Shown in pieces: positions 34,717 through 44,106 of a stretch of DNA of 64,000 nt. The DNA is from a bacterium. GTDB lineage: Bacteria; Zhuqueibacterota; Zhuqueibacteria; Residuimicrobiales; Krinioviventaceae. Where the stretch lies: NCBI GenBank assembly GCA_029561455.1, contig JAKQIY010000068.1, positions 248,001 through 312,000 of the forward strand, in the 5' to 3' direction. Each line of letters begins with the position of its first letter. Position 1 is the stretch's first letter. Both the position numbers and the translations under genes were made by a program. The notes beneath the pieces were generated by a model, which saw nothing but the letters and a program-made list of their open reading frames with translations, made no database searches and had not been told where the DNA came from.

Positions 34717-35000
34717 TCCCTATTATTTGAAAAAACGGCATGATATTTGAAATTAGTTATTTACAAAAAAATCATTCAAAAAGTTCAAAGTTAAAAAATA
34801 TTGGTACTGATATTTTTGGGAATAAACTGCATAAAAAAAAGATTCAAGGTATCAACAACACCAGTTTATTTATCAGGATCAAATATTAAATAAGGAAATC
34901 CTACTTTTAATCGATCAGGAATTTATCTGTAAACTGAACAATTCATACGAGTTAAAAACATTAATATATAATTAATGCAATATTTGTAAAGGATATTAAA
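34717..35000. other. AT-rich spacer before the lipoprotein gene
   Basis: About 280 bases without a convincing gene, promoter or RNA element. Several A and T runs are present. Confidence 0.5.
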
Positions 35001-35690
35001 ATGAACTACAAGATGGGGTTATTAATTTTATTTGTATTATCTCTAAATTGTCAGAAAGATGCCAACCAAAATATTGAGACCCAAAATATTAACAAAACAA
35101 CAGATAATATTATTCAGGTTGTAGATTCAACAATCCAGCAGGAAAATACTGCAATAACTTCCGATACGATTATGAGTGCGACTAAAACCGATACCCCCAA
35201 AGTAGAAAAAAATCCGCGGATCAAACCGGCCGATTATTCGCCCATAACCAGTACTGATGAATTATGGAACGAATATGAACAATTGAAAAAAGATATTACT
35301 TTTAACAAGGATAACTGGAATTATCCCGAACTTGTGAAATCATTGAATAAAACCGCTGAAATCGCGCAAAAACTACAGCGGCCGGAAATTGCAGCATGGC
35401 AATTTAACAATATTGGCTATTATTCAATACAGGAATTTAAAAACAGAACCGATTATACCAATCGTATGGAAGATATTCGAGTCATGCCGTCCGGCGCCGA
35501 ACGCGATCAATATATACAGGAAACTAGAGACGTTCTGCGCTCCGAAATTGAATTGCTCAACAACGCGGAGCAAAGTCTGTATGACGCTATTGAACTGGAT
35601 AACCAGCAACCGGATAAAAACCGTCAGGATATTATCAATAATAATCTAGGTTTTATTTCTACAGTTAAAAGCTTTATACAAAATGACTAA
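35001..35690 (+). CDS. Putative lipoprotein, unknown function
   Basis: A 229-residue protein with a lipoprotein signal: MNYKMGLLILFVLSLNC, with the lipid-acceptor Cys at residue 17. After a low-complexity linker (about 18-75; Thr, Asp, Asn, Ile) comes a helical domain with LWNEYEQLKKDI, AWQFNNIGYYSIQEF and a C-terminal TPR-like pattern. No family recognised. It is likely anchored to the outer or inner membrane. It precedes the DUF2179-type gene by 32 bases and may be co-transcribed. Confidence 0.75.
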   Translation: MNYKMGLLILFVLSLNCQKDANQNIETQNINKTTDNIIQVVDSTIQQENTAITSDTIMSATKTDTPKVEKNPRIKPADYSPITSTDELWNEYEQLKKDITFNKDNWNYPELVKSLNKTAEIAQKLQRPEIAAWQFNNIGYYSIQEFKNRTDYTNRMEDIRVMPSGAERDQYIQETRDVLRSEIELLNNAEQSLYDAIELDNQQPDKNRQDIINNNLGFISTVKSFIQND

Positions 35691-35722
35691 ATAATTGGTA
35701 TTCTTTACAGAATCTGGAACTT

Positions 35723-36295
35723 ATGAATTCACATTTCGAAAGTGCTATACTGATAACCGGTATTTTGGTTTTTTGTTCTCGTGTTATTGACGTTACATTA
35801 GGGACGTTGAGAACTATAAACATCGTTCAGGGTAGAACAAAAATTGCATTTATCCTCGGTTTTTTTGAAATCAGTATGTGGCTTGTCGTTCTGTCAACCG
35901 TGCTGCCACAGGTCGTTGCCAAACCTATTCTGGGTTTGTTTTATGCTCTGGGTTTTTCTACCGGTAATGTTGTTGGTATTATCATTGAACGTAAAATAGC
36001 CCTGGGACATACAATCTTTCGTGTTATCACAGCCGAACATGGTGAAATTATGGCTACCGCGCTCCGTAATGCAGGTTATGCAGTTACAACATTTGAAGGA
36101 ACCGGGTTGAAAGGCAAAGTCATTGAATTATATGTGGTCTGTGATCGTAAAAATCTGCGGGAGATTATTCCAATCATCAATTCGATTGACCCCAATGCAT
36201 TTTATATTACGGAACAAGCCGGCGACGTCAGCAAAGTATACCGCCCTACAATGGTTCCTAAAACCGGTTGGCGGGCAATTATTAAAAAAAAATAA
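35723..36295 (+). CDS. DUF2179/UPF0316 membrane protein
   Basis: A 190-residue protein with three N-terminal membrane helices (about residues 8-27, 42-62, 66-84), including the conserved SRVIDVTLGTLRTINIVQGR segment of UPF0316, and a C-terminal cytoplasmic DUF2179 ferredoxin-like domain (about 100-170). The family is widespread but uncharacterised. It sits just downstream of the lipoprotein gene. Confidence 0.87.
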   Translation: MNSHFESAILITGILVFCSRVIDVTLGTLRTINIVQGRTKIAFILGFFEISMWLVVLSTVLPQVVAKPILGLFYALGFSTGNVVGIIIERKIALGHTIFRVITAEHGEIMATALRNAGYAVTTFEGTGLKGKVIELYVVCDRKNLREIIPIINSIDPNAFYITEQAGDVSKVYRPTMVPKTGWRAIIKKK

Positions 36296-36721
36296 CTCTC
36301 CGGCAATCAGCGACAGGCTATTGTTTTATTGCAGACATTAGTTCCTTCGGTATCAACTTTTATCAATGCAGATTTTAAGGGTGGGGTAAAGATATATAAA
36401 GATGGTTCATTGTGTTTTTCATGGGGTAATTTTACCGATGGTACCACTATTTTAATCAGACATTTTACATACTGTTATATTTTATTATATACCTGGTCAT
36501 CCATTTTATTCTTCCGATTCTATAAAGTATTACCACTAGTTATATCAAAGAATCCAACGACAAAAAGTTCAAACCAAATCGGATATAAAATAATTTATAA
36601 CCTGGCACATATTGCATTTCTGGAAATATTTCCGTCTAGTCCTTGTGTTCTACTGTTTGAAAAATTAAATCATCATTCTGGAAACAAATAATACAGTTTG
36701 TATTATCGTGAAAGGTAAATT
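36296..36721. other. Long leader/spacer upstream of metE
   Basis: About 425 bases. A 120-codon open frame here (36329-36691) lacks a ribosome site and has no protein-like pattern, so I reject it. I looked for SAM, cobalamin or other riboswitch signatures and found none. AAAGG precedes the metE start. Confidence 0.55.
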
Positions 36722-39031
36722 ATGCCCACAAAATCAATGACCAATATTCTTGGTTATCCCCGCATCGGGTTACAGCGGGAACTGAAAAAAGCTACTGAAG
36801 CGTACTGGAACCAAAAAATTTCCGCGGACGATCTGATAAAAACAGCTACTGCCCTCCGTATGTCGAACTGGCACACACAAAAGCAGGCCGGAATTGATTT
36901 AATTCCATCAAACGATTTCAGCTTTTATGATCACATGCTTGATATGAGTTGTCTGCTGGGCGCTATACCTCCCCGTTTTCAAACCGGCATACAACATGTT
37001 TCCATGGATTTATATTTCAGTATTGCCAGAGGTGTAAACAGTTCACAAACCACTTCTGTTACCCATGCCAGTGAAATGACCAAATGGTTCGATACCAATT
37101 ACCATTATATTGTTCCAGAACTTCATCATGATATGGAATTTAAAATTTCAACCACTAAAGTATTTGATGAATTTAGTCAAGCATTACAAGCTGGTATTAA
37201 AACCAAACCGGTTCTGGTCGGTCCGGTCACCTGGCTCATGCTTGGTAAAATCCATGATGATATATATCCCAATTTTAATAAATTTGATCTTTTAAGCAAA
37301 TTACTACCGGTCTATAAACAGATTTTGCTAAAGTTGGAAACATTAGGCGTGGAATGGGTGCAACTTGATGAACCGGTATTTGCACTGGACTTGACCGGTG
37401 AGGAATTGCAGGCGCTGAAAAATACTTATACCGAACTAGCCGGCAGCGTAAAAAAGCTGCGCCTGATGGTAGCAACCTATTTTGGCGAATTACGCGATAA
37501 CCTGACAACCTTTGTATCACTACCGGTATCTGCTCTGCACTATGACGCGGTGCGGGGCGGCGATGAGATCGACCGCCTGCTGACTGCCTGGCCGGAAAAA
37601 ACTATTCTGTCGCTCGGTGTTGTGGACGGACGGAATATCTGGAAAACTGATTTTGAAAAATCATTAAATCTGCTCAATAAAGCCAAAACCAAACTTGGCG
37701 CAGAACGCCTTATGGTAGCTCCCTCCTGCTCCATGCTGCACAGTCCGGTATCATTAAAATCCGAAAAAACAATGGATGAACAGGTCAAAAACTGGTTATC
37801 TTTTGCCGAAGAAAAACTGGCCGAAGTTGTTACCCTGGCCAAAACAAGTAATGGAGATGACGTTAGCGTGGAACTGGCAGCAAACCGGGTGGCAAATAAA
37901 TCTCGACGTACGAGCGCCAGGATTCACAATCCTGCTGTGCAGCAGCGCTGCGCCGCTGTAAAGAAAAGTGATTTGAATCGGCATTCTGCTTATTCGCAAA
38001 GGCGAAACGTGCAAAGAACGGCAATTCCGTTGCCTGAATTTCCCACTACTACTATCGGTTCCTTTCCGCAAACAACTGAAGTCAGGGCAATGCGCGCTAG
38101 ATATAAAAAGTCCGAACTGACTCTGCAGGAATATGAAAACTATTTACAAAATGAAATCGAACAGGCCGTGCGTAAACAGGAGCAACTGGACATCGATATG
38201 CTGGTGCACGGCGAGTTTGAGCGTAACGATATGGTCGAGTATTTTGGCGAACAACTGGCCGGGTTTACTTTTTCCGGAAACGGCTGGGTGCAGAGTTTCG
38301 GCAGCCGCTATGTAAAGCCGCCCATCATTTTCGGAGATGTGTCGCGTCCTGAACCGATGACGGTACGCTGGTCACACTTTGCCCAATCGTTGACCAAACG
38401 GCCGATGAAGGGCATGCTCACCGGGCCGGTAACAATTCTGCAATGGAGTTTTGTGCGCGACGATCAACCGCGTAGTGAAACCGCCAAACAAATAGCGCTG
38501 GCATTACGCGACGAAGTGCTTGACCTGGAAAAAGTCGGCATCAGGGCCATACAGATCGACGAACCGGCGATCCGTGAAGGGCTGCCGCTGCGTAAAGCCG
38601 ATTGGCCTGCATACCTGGAATGGGCAGTTAACAGCTTTAAACTGTGCGCATCGGGCGTCCACGATGAAACGCAAATCCACACTCACATGTGTTACAGTGA
38701 ATTCAATGATATTATCGACTCGATTGCGGCTTTGGATGCGGATGTTATATCTATAGAAACTTCACGTTCCAATATGGAATTGCTGGATGCCTTTGTCGAG
38801 TTCCATTACCCCAACGAAATCGGCCCCGGCGTTTACGATATCCACTCACCCCGTGTGCCGGAAACCCGGGAAATGGTCGATCTGTTGCTCCGGGCCAAAA
38901 AAGTCCTGCCCCCAGAAAATATTTGGGTTAACCCGGATTGCGGCTTGAAAACCAGGCAATGGCCGGAGGTCATGCTAGCGCTGCAAAATATGGTCGAGGC
39001 GGCTAAACAATTACGCAATCAATCCAAATAG
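36722..39031 (+). CDS. metE: Cobalamin-independent methionine synthase MetE
   Basis: Transfers a methyl group from 5-methyl-tetrahydrofolate (triglutamate) to homocysteine. Two-barrel MetE: the N-terminal half begins LGYPRIGLQRELKKATEAYW, and the C-terminal half has FPTTTIGSFPQT. Zinc ligands are present in QIHTHMCYSEF and VNPDCGLKTRQWPE. The length of 769 residues is normal. No B12 or SAM riboswitch is visible upstream. A strong terminator follows at 39049-39081. By eye the 3' half is somewhat more GC-rich than its neighbours. Confidence 0.97.
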   Translation: MPTKSMTNILGYPRIGLQRELKKATEAYWNQKISADDLIKTATALRMSNWHTQKQAGIDLIPSNDFSFYDHMLDMSCLLGAIPPRFQTGIQHVSMDLYFSIARGVNSSQTTSVTHASEMTKWFDTNYHYIVPELHHDMEFKISTTKVFDEFSQALQAGIKTKPVLVGPVTWLMLGKIHDDIYPNFNKFDLLSKLLPVYKQILLKLETLGVEWVQLDEPVFALDLTGEELQALKNTYTELAGSVKKLRLMVATYFGELRDNLTTFVSLPVSALHYDAVRGGDEIDRLLTAWPEKTILSLGVVDGRNIWKTDFEKSLNLLNKAKTKLGAERLMVAPSCSMLHSPVSLKSEKTMDEQVKNWLSFAEEKLAEVVTLAKTSNGDDVSVELAANRVANKSRRTSARIHNPAVQQRCAAVKKSDLNRHSAYSQRRNVQRTAIPLPEFPTTTIGSFPQTTEVRAMRARYKKSELTLQEYENYLQNEIEQAVRKQEQLDIDMLVHGEFERNDMVEYFGEQLAGFTFSGNGWVQSFGSRYVKPPIIFGDVSRPEPMTVRWSHFAQSLTKRPMKGMLTGPVTILQWSFVRDDQPRSETAKQIALALRDEVLDLEKVGIRAIQIDEPAIREGLPLRKADWPAYLEWAVNSFKLCASGVHDETQIHTHMCYSEFNDIIDSIAALDADVISIETSRSNMELLDAFVEFHYPNEIGPGVYDIHSPRVPETREMVDLLLRAKKVLPPENIWVNPDCGLKTRQWPEVMLALQNMVEAAKQLRNQSK

Positions 39032-39048
39032 ATTATCAATAATCGTAG

Positions 39049-39081
39049 AGCCGGATTCTTTATTAAAATCCGGCTTTTTTT
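39049..39081 (+). terminator. Terminator after metE
   Basis: Nine-base perfect stem AGCCGGATT / AATCCGGCT with a nine-base loop and a T-run. Confidence 0.9.
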
Positions 39082-39221
39082 ATTAATGAATATAATTATT
39101 ACCATATTAAAAATAATCCTGTACGGGAAGAATTTTCCTGTTTTAGGATATAATAATTAACTATCTTGTTTATAATAATTTTGTAACAAATTTTACCATT
39201 TACGTATAGCTAGAGTGAAAC

Positions 39222-39602
39222 ATGAATGATCTGCTGGTAACCGGGAGCGTTATTGTTACGCTGGCTCTAATTGCGTATTCAATTGGCATCCGGATTGAAC
39301 AAAAATGGAAATTACTGAACAATAAAGTAATTATTTTTTTAACAACAGGCTTGATTCTCGATATTACGGCAACCTGTTTCATGATTATCGGCTCCGGTAA
39401 TTCTCCATTTACGGTTCATGGCGTACTCGGCTACTCTGCGCTACTGGCGATGTTCATTGAAACAATACTGGTTTGGCGTTATGTTTTAAACCACGGATTG
39501 CATCAACAGGTAACACAACGACTTCACCTTTACTCGCGCTACGCATATTTATGGTGGGTGGTTGTTTATTTTTCAGGTGGAATTATTGCAATGGTTCGGT
39601 AA
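39222..39602 (+). CDS. Four-helix membrane protein, possibly TIGR03987-like
   Basis: A 126-residue protein with four hydrophobic helices (about 5-24, 36-57, 63-87, 103-123). The pattern YSIGIRIEQK near the first loop and HGVLGYSALLAMFIETILVW in helix 3 resemble the small uncharacterised TIGR03987 family, which I recall but cannot check. It lies 19 bases upstream of the next small membrane gene. Confidence 0.75.
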   Translation: MNDLLVTGSVIVTLALIAYSIGIRIEQKWKLLNNKVIIFLTTGLILDITATCFMIIGSGNSPFTVHGVLGYSALLAMFIETILVWRYVLNHGLHQQVTQRLHLYSRYAYLWWVVVYFSGGIIAMVR

Positions 39603-39621
39603 ATAATAAGGAGATCGGATA

Positions 39622-39975
39622 ATGGAAAAACACATTAATTTAATCGGAATTTTATATATTGCATTCAGCGTCATGGGATTAATAGCGGCATCGTTGGTTT
39701 TTATTATCATTGCCGGTGGCGGATTTATTTCCGGCGATGAAGAAGCTATGTACATTACCGGTATAGTCGCAACTGTATTGTCAGGTCTAATTACCTTTTT
39801 TTCAATCCCCGGTATTATTGGCGGTTGGGGATTGCTCAAAAAGAAAAAATGGGCCCGCATCGTTCTGCTCATTCTTGGTGCGCTCAATTTACTCAACATC
39901 CCGTTCGGTACTGTCCTTGGCGGTTATACTTTGTGGGCGCTTTTGCAAGATGAAAGTATGAAATGGTTCGAGTAA
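39622..39975 (+). CDS. Small three-helix membrane protein, unknown function
   Basis: A 117-residue protein with hydrophobic segments at about 7-33, 42-68 and 78-105, and the typical ending GGYTLWALLQDESMKWF. Such proteins are common in environmental genomes but uncharacterised. A strong ribosome site (AAGGAG) precedes the ATG. A bidirectional terminator follows. Confidence 0.78.
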   Translation: MEKHINLIGILYIAFSVMGLIAASLVFIIIAGGGFISGDEEAMYITGIVATVLSGLITFFSIPGIIGGWGLLKKKKWARIVLLILGALNLLNIPFGTVLGGYTLWALLQDESMKWFE

Positions 39976-40040
39976 ACGTTTCTTTCTTTATTCACTAGTA
40001 AACCAGAGAACACTGATTATCATCGGGTAAATCTTGAAAA

Positions 40041-40070
40041 AATCCTCCTGAACGATCAGGAGGATTTTTT
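40041..40070 (+). terminator. Bidirectional terminator between the membrane gene and blaR1
   Basis: Eleven-base perfect stem AATCCTCCTGA / TCAGGAGGATT with a four-base loop, A-tract on one side and T-tract on the other, so it can serve both converging genes. Confidence 0.92.
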
Positions 40071-40123
40071 AATGTATTCACTTGCATCTCTTTCTACTTC
40101 CCCCTTTTTTACTTTACAGCTTA

Positions 40124-42226
40124 CTACTTTACTTTTTCACGTTCCATTTTGTTCAGTTCCTGTTCCATCATTTGCAATTTCTTTTCCAGCAGTTCTTTTT
40201 GTTTTAATTGTTCATCCAAACTTTCCTGCCCGGGTTGATTAGCGCCGGCATGCTGGCGAGTCTTTTGACTTTTCTCAATTTCCCGGCTCAACTTTTCGAG
40301 TTGCTTTTCCAGCAATTCTTTTTGTTTTTGCTGGTCTTGAAGTGATTGTTGACTGCGGAACTCTGATTTCTTTTGTTCCTTTTCAATGTCCCGGTGCAGT
40401 TTTTCTATCTGTTTGTCCAGCAATTCGCGCTGCTTTTCCATCTGCTCCAACTGTTGTTGACGCATTTCCTGTGAATCAAATTGTAGTTTGCCTAACTTTT
40501 GCAAGGTTTCAAACAATTGTGCAGTATCGACTTGCACAGTAAATTGCTGTATTTGTTTCTGCATTTCAGCCACTTTGGTTGAATCAAAATAGATTCTAAT
40601 ATTATTTGCCATATCCATTAATTTTTGTAGTTGCAGAGAATCAGTTTTAAAATTAAAATTTTTAAAATATTCCGGTGTCAAAATTTTAAATTGGCTGGTA
40701 TCAAAATTTAATTTAAAATTTTGGAAATTTTCCATTGCTTTTTGAAATTGTGTACTGTCAAAGTTGCCGATGGATAAATCCCAAAAGGGTAAATCTGCGG
40801 GTAACATAAAATTCTCCGGTAAAGGGGGGATCACTACCAGTGAGGAATCAAATAGCCATGGCATTCCGGGTAATGTTAAAGAATCAAGCGCCAGAATTTT
40901 ATCATTGATAAATATATGGTTGGCAATAGATAATGAACTGTCAACTAGTGGTTTTAACGACTCCAGGTATAAACTAAATGGCAACGACGAATCATAAATG
41001 AAAATATCACCGGGAGCCTTTACAGAATCAGGTTGATTAGACGCATCAGGAGCAGATAACACCGGCGCTGGTGGATAAGCAGGGTTAGTAACTGCTAAAG
41101 GCGCCATAGCCGGATCACTATTAATTACCAGCGGATCGACTGGCGCAATCGCCGGGGCAGGCACAGGCGGCGCATCATTGCTTTGGGTAAACTGCGCCCG
41201 CGCATTTACAAAAACGATCAGCGCGCCAATAATGATCAAAAAACTGACTAGCGCTCCGCCCAGAGGATTTATTTCCGGTGTTGATTTACGGGTTATCCTT
41301 TTTATACGGTTGAGCAAGCCTTTTTTATGTTGGAAGAATGCCATAGCTGTTGCCGGAGTTAATTGTTTTTCATAGACGGTTGACAGGGCGCGCGCCATGG
41401 TAATTTGATCACCAGTGAGCGCTATAGCTAAATCATCACAACAATTTTCCCGTTCCCGTCGTATTATAGCAGTTATCCACCAGATTACCGGATGGTAAAA
41501 GAATAATATGGTGATCATTGAATAAATAATATTGACCAGATAATCTTTACGGCTAATATGGGCAAGTTCGTGAGCCAGTATTGCTTCGACCTGGTTTTGG
41601 GGCAGACCGGTCAAATAACCCAGCGGCAATAAAATAACCGGTTTGATATAACCTATAACCAGCGGTATTTTAACTTTGGCTGATTGTAGTAACATTATAC
41701 TTTGACGAACAGATATTTTCGCAGCCAGTTGATTGACACGTTCCTGCCAATGCGCCGGTGAAGGGATCAGAGCATGACTTTTCAATCGTTGTGCATAGAT
41801 CAATCCTCCGGTAAACCTGATTGATAATAACAATACACCAACCCCCCAGAAAAAGACAATCAAAGGTAAATACCGCTGTAAAACAATAAAATTTGCATAC
41901 CATGGTTGAATTTCTTGTAGGGAATTGCTATTTCCTGGAACCAGAACTACCGGTGATATAATATCATTACTGGTTACCGCTATTATCGTCGGCTGCCCTG
42001 GGGCATAGTTATGATATAAAAACCCAAATGTACACACCGAAATTAAAGTAAACACCAGCGCAATCAGTAATGTGCAATTGTATTTGAATTTTGGGGATTG
42101 ATCCTGTAACAATAATAAGATAACCACCAGCGCTAATCCGCAGACAACACCCTGCCACAACGAATGAAGTATTGTCCAGCCTAAAATCGTGACAAGTTTT
42201 TCAATAAATAATTGATTGATAATCAT
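40124..42226 (-). CDS. blaR1: BlaR1/MecR1-type M56 metallopeptidase with an unusual C-terminal coiled coil
   Basis: Membrane peptidase that inactivates BlaI. N-terminal membrane helices, then the M56 zinc site HELAH in ILAHELAHISRKD and a later CCDD segment (RENCCDDLAIAL). A final membrane helix (about residue 320-340) leads outside the conserved domain. Instead of a penicillin-binding sensor, the C-terminal ~350 residues have a Pro-rich stretch, repeats of the type F-D-S/T-x-Q-F, and a Glu/Lys/Gln coiled coil (about 580-700). So the signal is unlikely to be a beta-lactam. It overlaps blaI by four bases. Confidence 0.92.
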   Translation of the reverse strand: MIINQLFIEKLVTILGWTILHSLWQGVVCGLALVVILLLLQDQSPKFKYNCTLLIALVFTLISVCTFGFLYHNYAPGQPTIIAVTSNDIISPVVLVPGNSNSLQEIQPWYANFIVLQRYLPLIVFFWGVGVLLLSIRFTGGLIYAQRLKSHALIPSPAHWQERVNQLAAKISVRQSIMLLQSAKVKIPLVIGYIKPVILLPLGYLTGLPQNQVEAILAHELAHISRKDYLVNIIYSMITILFFYHPVIWWITAIIRRERENCCDDLAIALTGDQITMARALSTVYEKQLTPATAMAFFQHKKGLLNRIKRITRKSTPEINPLGGALVSFLIIIGALIVFVNARAQFTQSNDAPPVPAPAIAPVDPLVINSDPAMAPLAVTNPAYPPAPVLSAPDASNQPDSVKAPGDIFIYDSSLPFSLYLESLKPLVDSSLSIANHIFINDKILALDSLTLPGMPWLFDSSLVVIPPLPENFMLPADLPFWDLSIGNFDSTQFQKAMENFQNFKLNFDTSQFKILTPEYFKNFNFKTDSLQLQKLMDMANNIRIYFDSTKVAEMQKQIQQFTVQVDTAQLFETLQKLGKLQFDSQEMRQQQLEQMEKQRELLDKQIEKLHRDIEKEQKKSEFRSQQSLQDQQKQKELLEKQLEKLSREIEKSQKTRQHAGANQPGQESLDEQLKQKELLEKKLQMMEQELNKMEREKVK

Positions 42227-42606
42227 TTTTGTTCTCCTTGCAAATGATCCAGAAATTCTTTGATTTGTTCAATTTCTTCATTTGAGGTTTTACGATTGCC
42301 AAGAGCCTGCATAACCAGGTTCAGAGCGGAACCACCGAAGGCGGTTTCCAGTAATTTATTTATTAGTGCATTTTGAGTTTCATGCTCTTGCAGTACAGGT
42401 ATATACAGGTGGCTCTTGCCGGTTTTTTCCCGCTTTAATATCCCCTTTTGAGTCATGATCTGCATTATTTTCAAAGTAGTCGTGTACCCCACCGGTTTTT
42501 TTGCCTGTAATGTATCATTAACAAATTTCACTGATGCCGGCCCCGTTTGCCACAGAATGTGCAATATCTCCAGTTCCGCTTCAGTCGGCTTAATTTGTTT
42601 TTCCAT
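42223..42606 (-). CDS. blaI: BlaI/MecI-family repressor
   Basis: A 127-residue winged-helix repressor. The segment TEAELEILHILWQTGPASVKFV and GYTTTLKIMQIMTQKGILKREKTG (helix-turn-helix, shown as family blocks) are diagnostic. It represses its own operon until cleaved by BlaR1. Two palindromic operators flank its promoter, consistent with autoregulation. Overlaps blaR1 by the ATGA arrangement. Confidence 0.93.
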   Translation of the reverse strand: MEKQIKPTEAELEILHILWQTGPASVKFVNDTLQAKKPVGYTTTLKIMQIMTQKGILKREKTGKSHLYIPVLQEHETQNALINKLLETAFGGSALNLVMQALGNRKTSNEEIEQIKEFLDHLQGEQK

Positions 42607-42627
42607 GTACTCATCTCCCTGGTTTTG

Positions 42628-42645
42628 TTACGAATTCTTTCGTAA
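42628..42645 (-). promoter_or_regulatory. BlaI-type operator 1
   Basis: Perfect palindrome TTACGAA-TTCT-TTCGTAA, just downstream of the -10 of the blaI promoter and overlapping the start of transcription. Confidence 0.8.
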
Positions 42646-42647
42646 TA

Positions 42648-42676
42648 AATATAAAACAAAAATCGATTCTTGTCAA
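42648..42676 (-). promoter_or_regulatory. Promoter of blaI-blaR1
   Basis: On the minus strand TTGACA, 17-base spacer, TATATT. Framed by operators at 42628-42645 and 42683-42700. Confidence 0.88.
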
Positions 42677-42682
42677 GTATTA

Positions 42683-42700
42683 TTACGAATACTTTCGTAT
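42683..42700 (-). promoter_or_regulatory. BlaI-type operator 2
   Basis: Near-palindrome TTACGAA-TACT-TTCGTAT, upstream of the -35, same core (TACGAA/TTCGTA) as operator 1 and 55 bases from it (centre to centre), about five helical turns. Confidence 0.78.
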
Positions 42701-42800
42701 CAAGTTACATTTTTTCGGCTTGGTAATAAAAAAATATTTTTTTACATTTCTCATGATAAACAATCAATAATAATTTCAATTACTAAAGCAAGGTATAGAT

Positions 42801-43313
42801 ATGAAAAAATATAAATTATTCGCATTGGTACTGATATTTTTACTGGTAAATTGTAAAACAGAAAAAAAGGACATTTCCACACTTACTAGAATCGGAGAAA
42901 AGCTGCCTGACTTTACGGTGGAAACCCTCTCCGGGGAAATAATATCTACGCAGTCCCTGGCGGGCAATGTATCAGTCATCAACTTTTTTGCTACCTGGTG
43001 CCCCCCATGTCAGGAAGAATTACCACATTTGCAGGAAATGTGGCAAGCCCGTAAAAGTGATAATTTTAAATTGCTGGTAATAGGCCGTGAGCACAGCCGC
43101 AGTGAACTGGAAACTTTTGCCCTGACTGGAAATTTCACTTTTCCAATCGCGCCGGACCCGGATCGGTCAATCTATAAAAAATTTGCATCCCAATATATTC
43201 CGCGTACCTATCTCTTAGATACAAATGGTATTATTGTGATGCAAACAGTAGGTTTTACCGAAAAGGAATTTCAATCACTTTTAAACAAAATTGATGAATT
43301 ATTGAACAACTAA
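42801..43313 (+). CDS. TlpA/ResA-like thioredoxin-fold lipoprotein
   Basis: A 170-residue protein with a lipoprotein signal (Cys at residue 18, LLVNC) and a thioredoxin fold. The redox motif is C-P-P-C in FFATWCPPCQEELP, typical of TlpA/ResA reductases. It probably reduces disulfides on the outer face of a membrane, for example in cytochrome c maturation; the target is not shown here. It precedes the GPP34 gene by 24 bases. Confidence 0.87.
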   Translation: MKKYKLFALVLIFLLVNCKTEKKDISTLTRIGEKLPDFTVETLSGEIISTQSLAGNVSVINFFATWCPPCQEELPHLQEMWQARKSDNFKLLVIGREHSRSELETFALTGNFTFPIAPDPDRSIYKKFASQYIPRTYLLDTNGIIVMQTVGFTEKEFQSLLNKIDELLNN

Positions 43314-43337
43314 GGTAATGTAAAAATGGAGGGATAA

Positions 43338-44015
43338 ATGCTACTCTATGAAGAACTCTTGTTATTAGCTCTTGATAACCAGAAAGGGTCTATCCATTTT
43401 TCAGCTTCTTCTGCCCTGCCCTTTTCCCTGGCTGGGGCAATTCTAACCGAACTTTATTTGCAAGGAAGAATAAGTATTGTTGAAAAAAAACTGGTTGTGA
43501 TCGATAAAAGAGTGATCGGTATTCTACTGCTCGACGAGGCGCTGCATTTATTGATTGAACAATCAAAAGATAAAAGTATGGAATACTGGATCGAAAGCCT
43601 GGTCAACAAGATCAATAATCTTCAGGATAAATGTATAACCGGACTGCTGGAATTGGGAATTTTACAAAAAGAAGAACATAAATTCATATTTATACCATAT
43701 TATCGCTATCCTGAATATAATCCCCGGCCGGAAATCGATCTTAGAGATAAATTAAACCAAACAGTTTTGGAACACAGTTGGCCGGAAGAACATTTGTACC
43801 TGCTACTGGTTTTAATCAAAGCCTGCAACCTGGTAAATGTTGTTTTTACCAGGGAAAATAAAAAAATTGCGCAAAACCGTCTCAAACAATTAGTGGCTGC
43901 CTCGGCAGCCGGAACGGTGAACTCTCTTTTCGCAGCAGAATTGTATAAAGCGATAAATAATGCACTAGCCGCCAGTACTGCTGCGGCGACATCGTCGATA
44001 TCCTGTCGTTTATGA
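43338..44015 (+). CDS. GPP34-domain protein (Golgi phosphoprotein 3-like)
   Basis: A 225-residue protein of the GPP34 (GOLPH3) superfamily: LLYEELLLLALDNQKGSI, LAGAILTELYLQGRISI, IGILLLDEALHLL and KNRLKQLVAA-like NRLKQLVAAS all fit. The eukaryotic protein binds PI4P; the bacterial role is not known. A good GGAGGG ribosome site precedes the ATG. It is 24 bases after the TlpA-like gene. Confidence 0.83.
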   Translation: MLLYEELLLLALDNQKGSIHFSASSALPFSLAGAILTELYLQGRISIVEKKLVVIDKRVIGILLLDEALHLLIEQSKDKSMEYWIESLVNKINNLQDKCITGLLELGILQKEEHKFIFIPYYRYPEYNPRPEIDLRDKLNQTVLEHSWPEEHLYLLLVLIKACNLVNVVFTRENKKIAQNRLKQLVAASAAGTVNSLFAAELYKAINNALAASTAAATSSISCRL

Positions 44016-44106
44016 GTAAACACCAGGCAATGATTTAGAGTATTTCTTTATATTAAAAATAATCGTATATTTGAAAAACACCGTACACCACAATCTGGAG
44101 AATGAC

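Noticed and set aside
36602-36618. TGGCACATATTGCATTT resembling a sigma54 promoter upstream of metE
   Set aside because: Only eight bases lie between GG and GC, not the required ten.
36329-36691. 120-codon open frame upstream of metE
   Set aside because: No ribosome site, no recognisable protein pattern, and a composition like spacer DNA.
36296-36721. Possible SAM or cobalamin riboswitch before metE
   Set aside because: The conserved core sequences of these riboswitches were not found.
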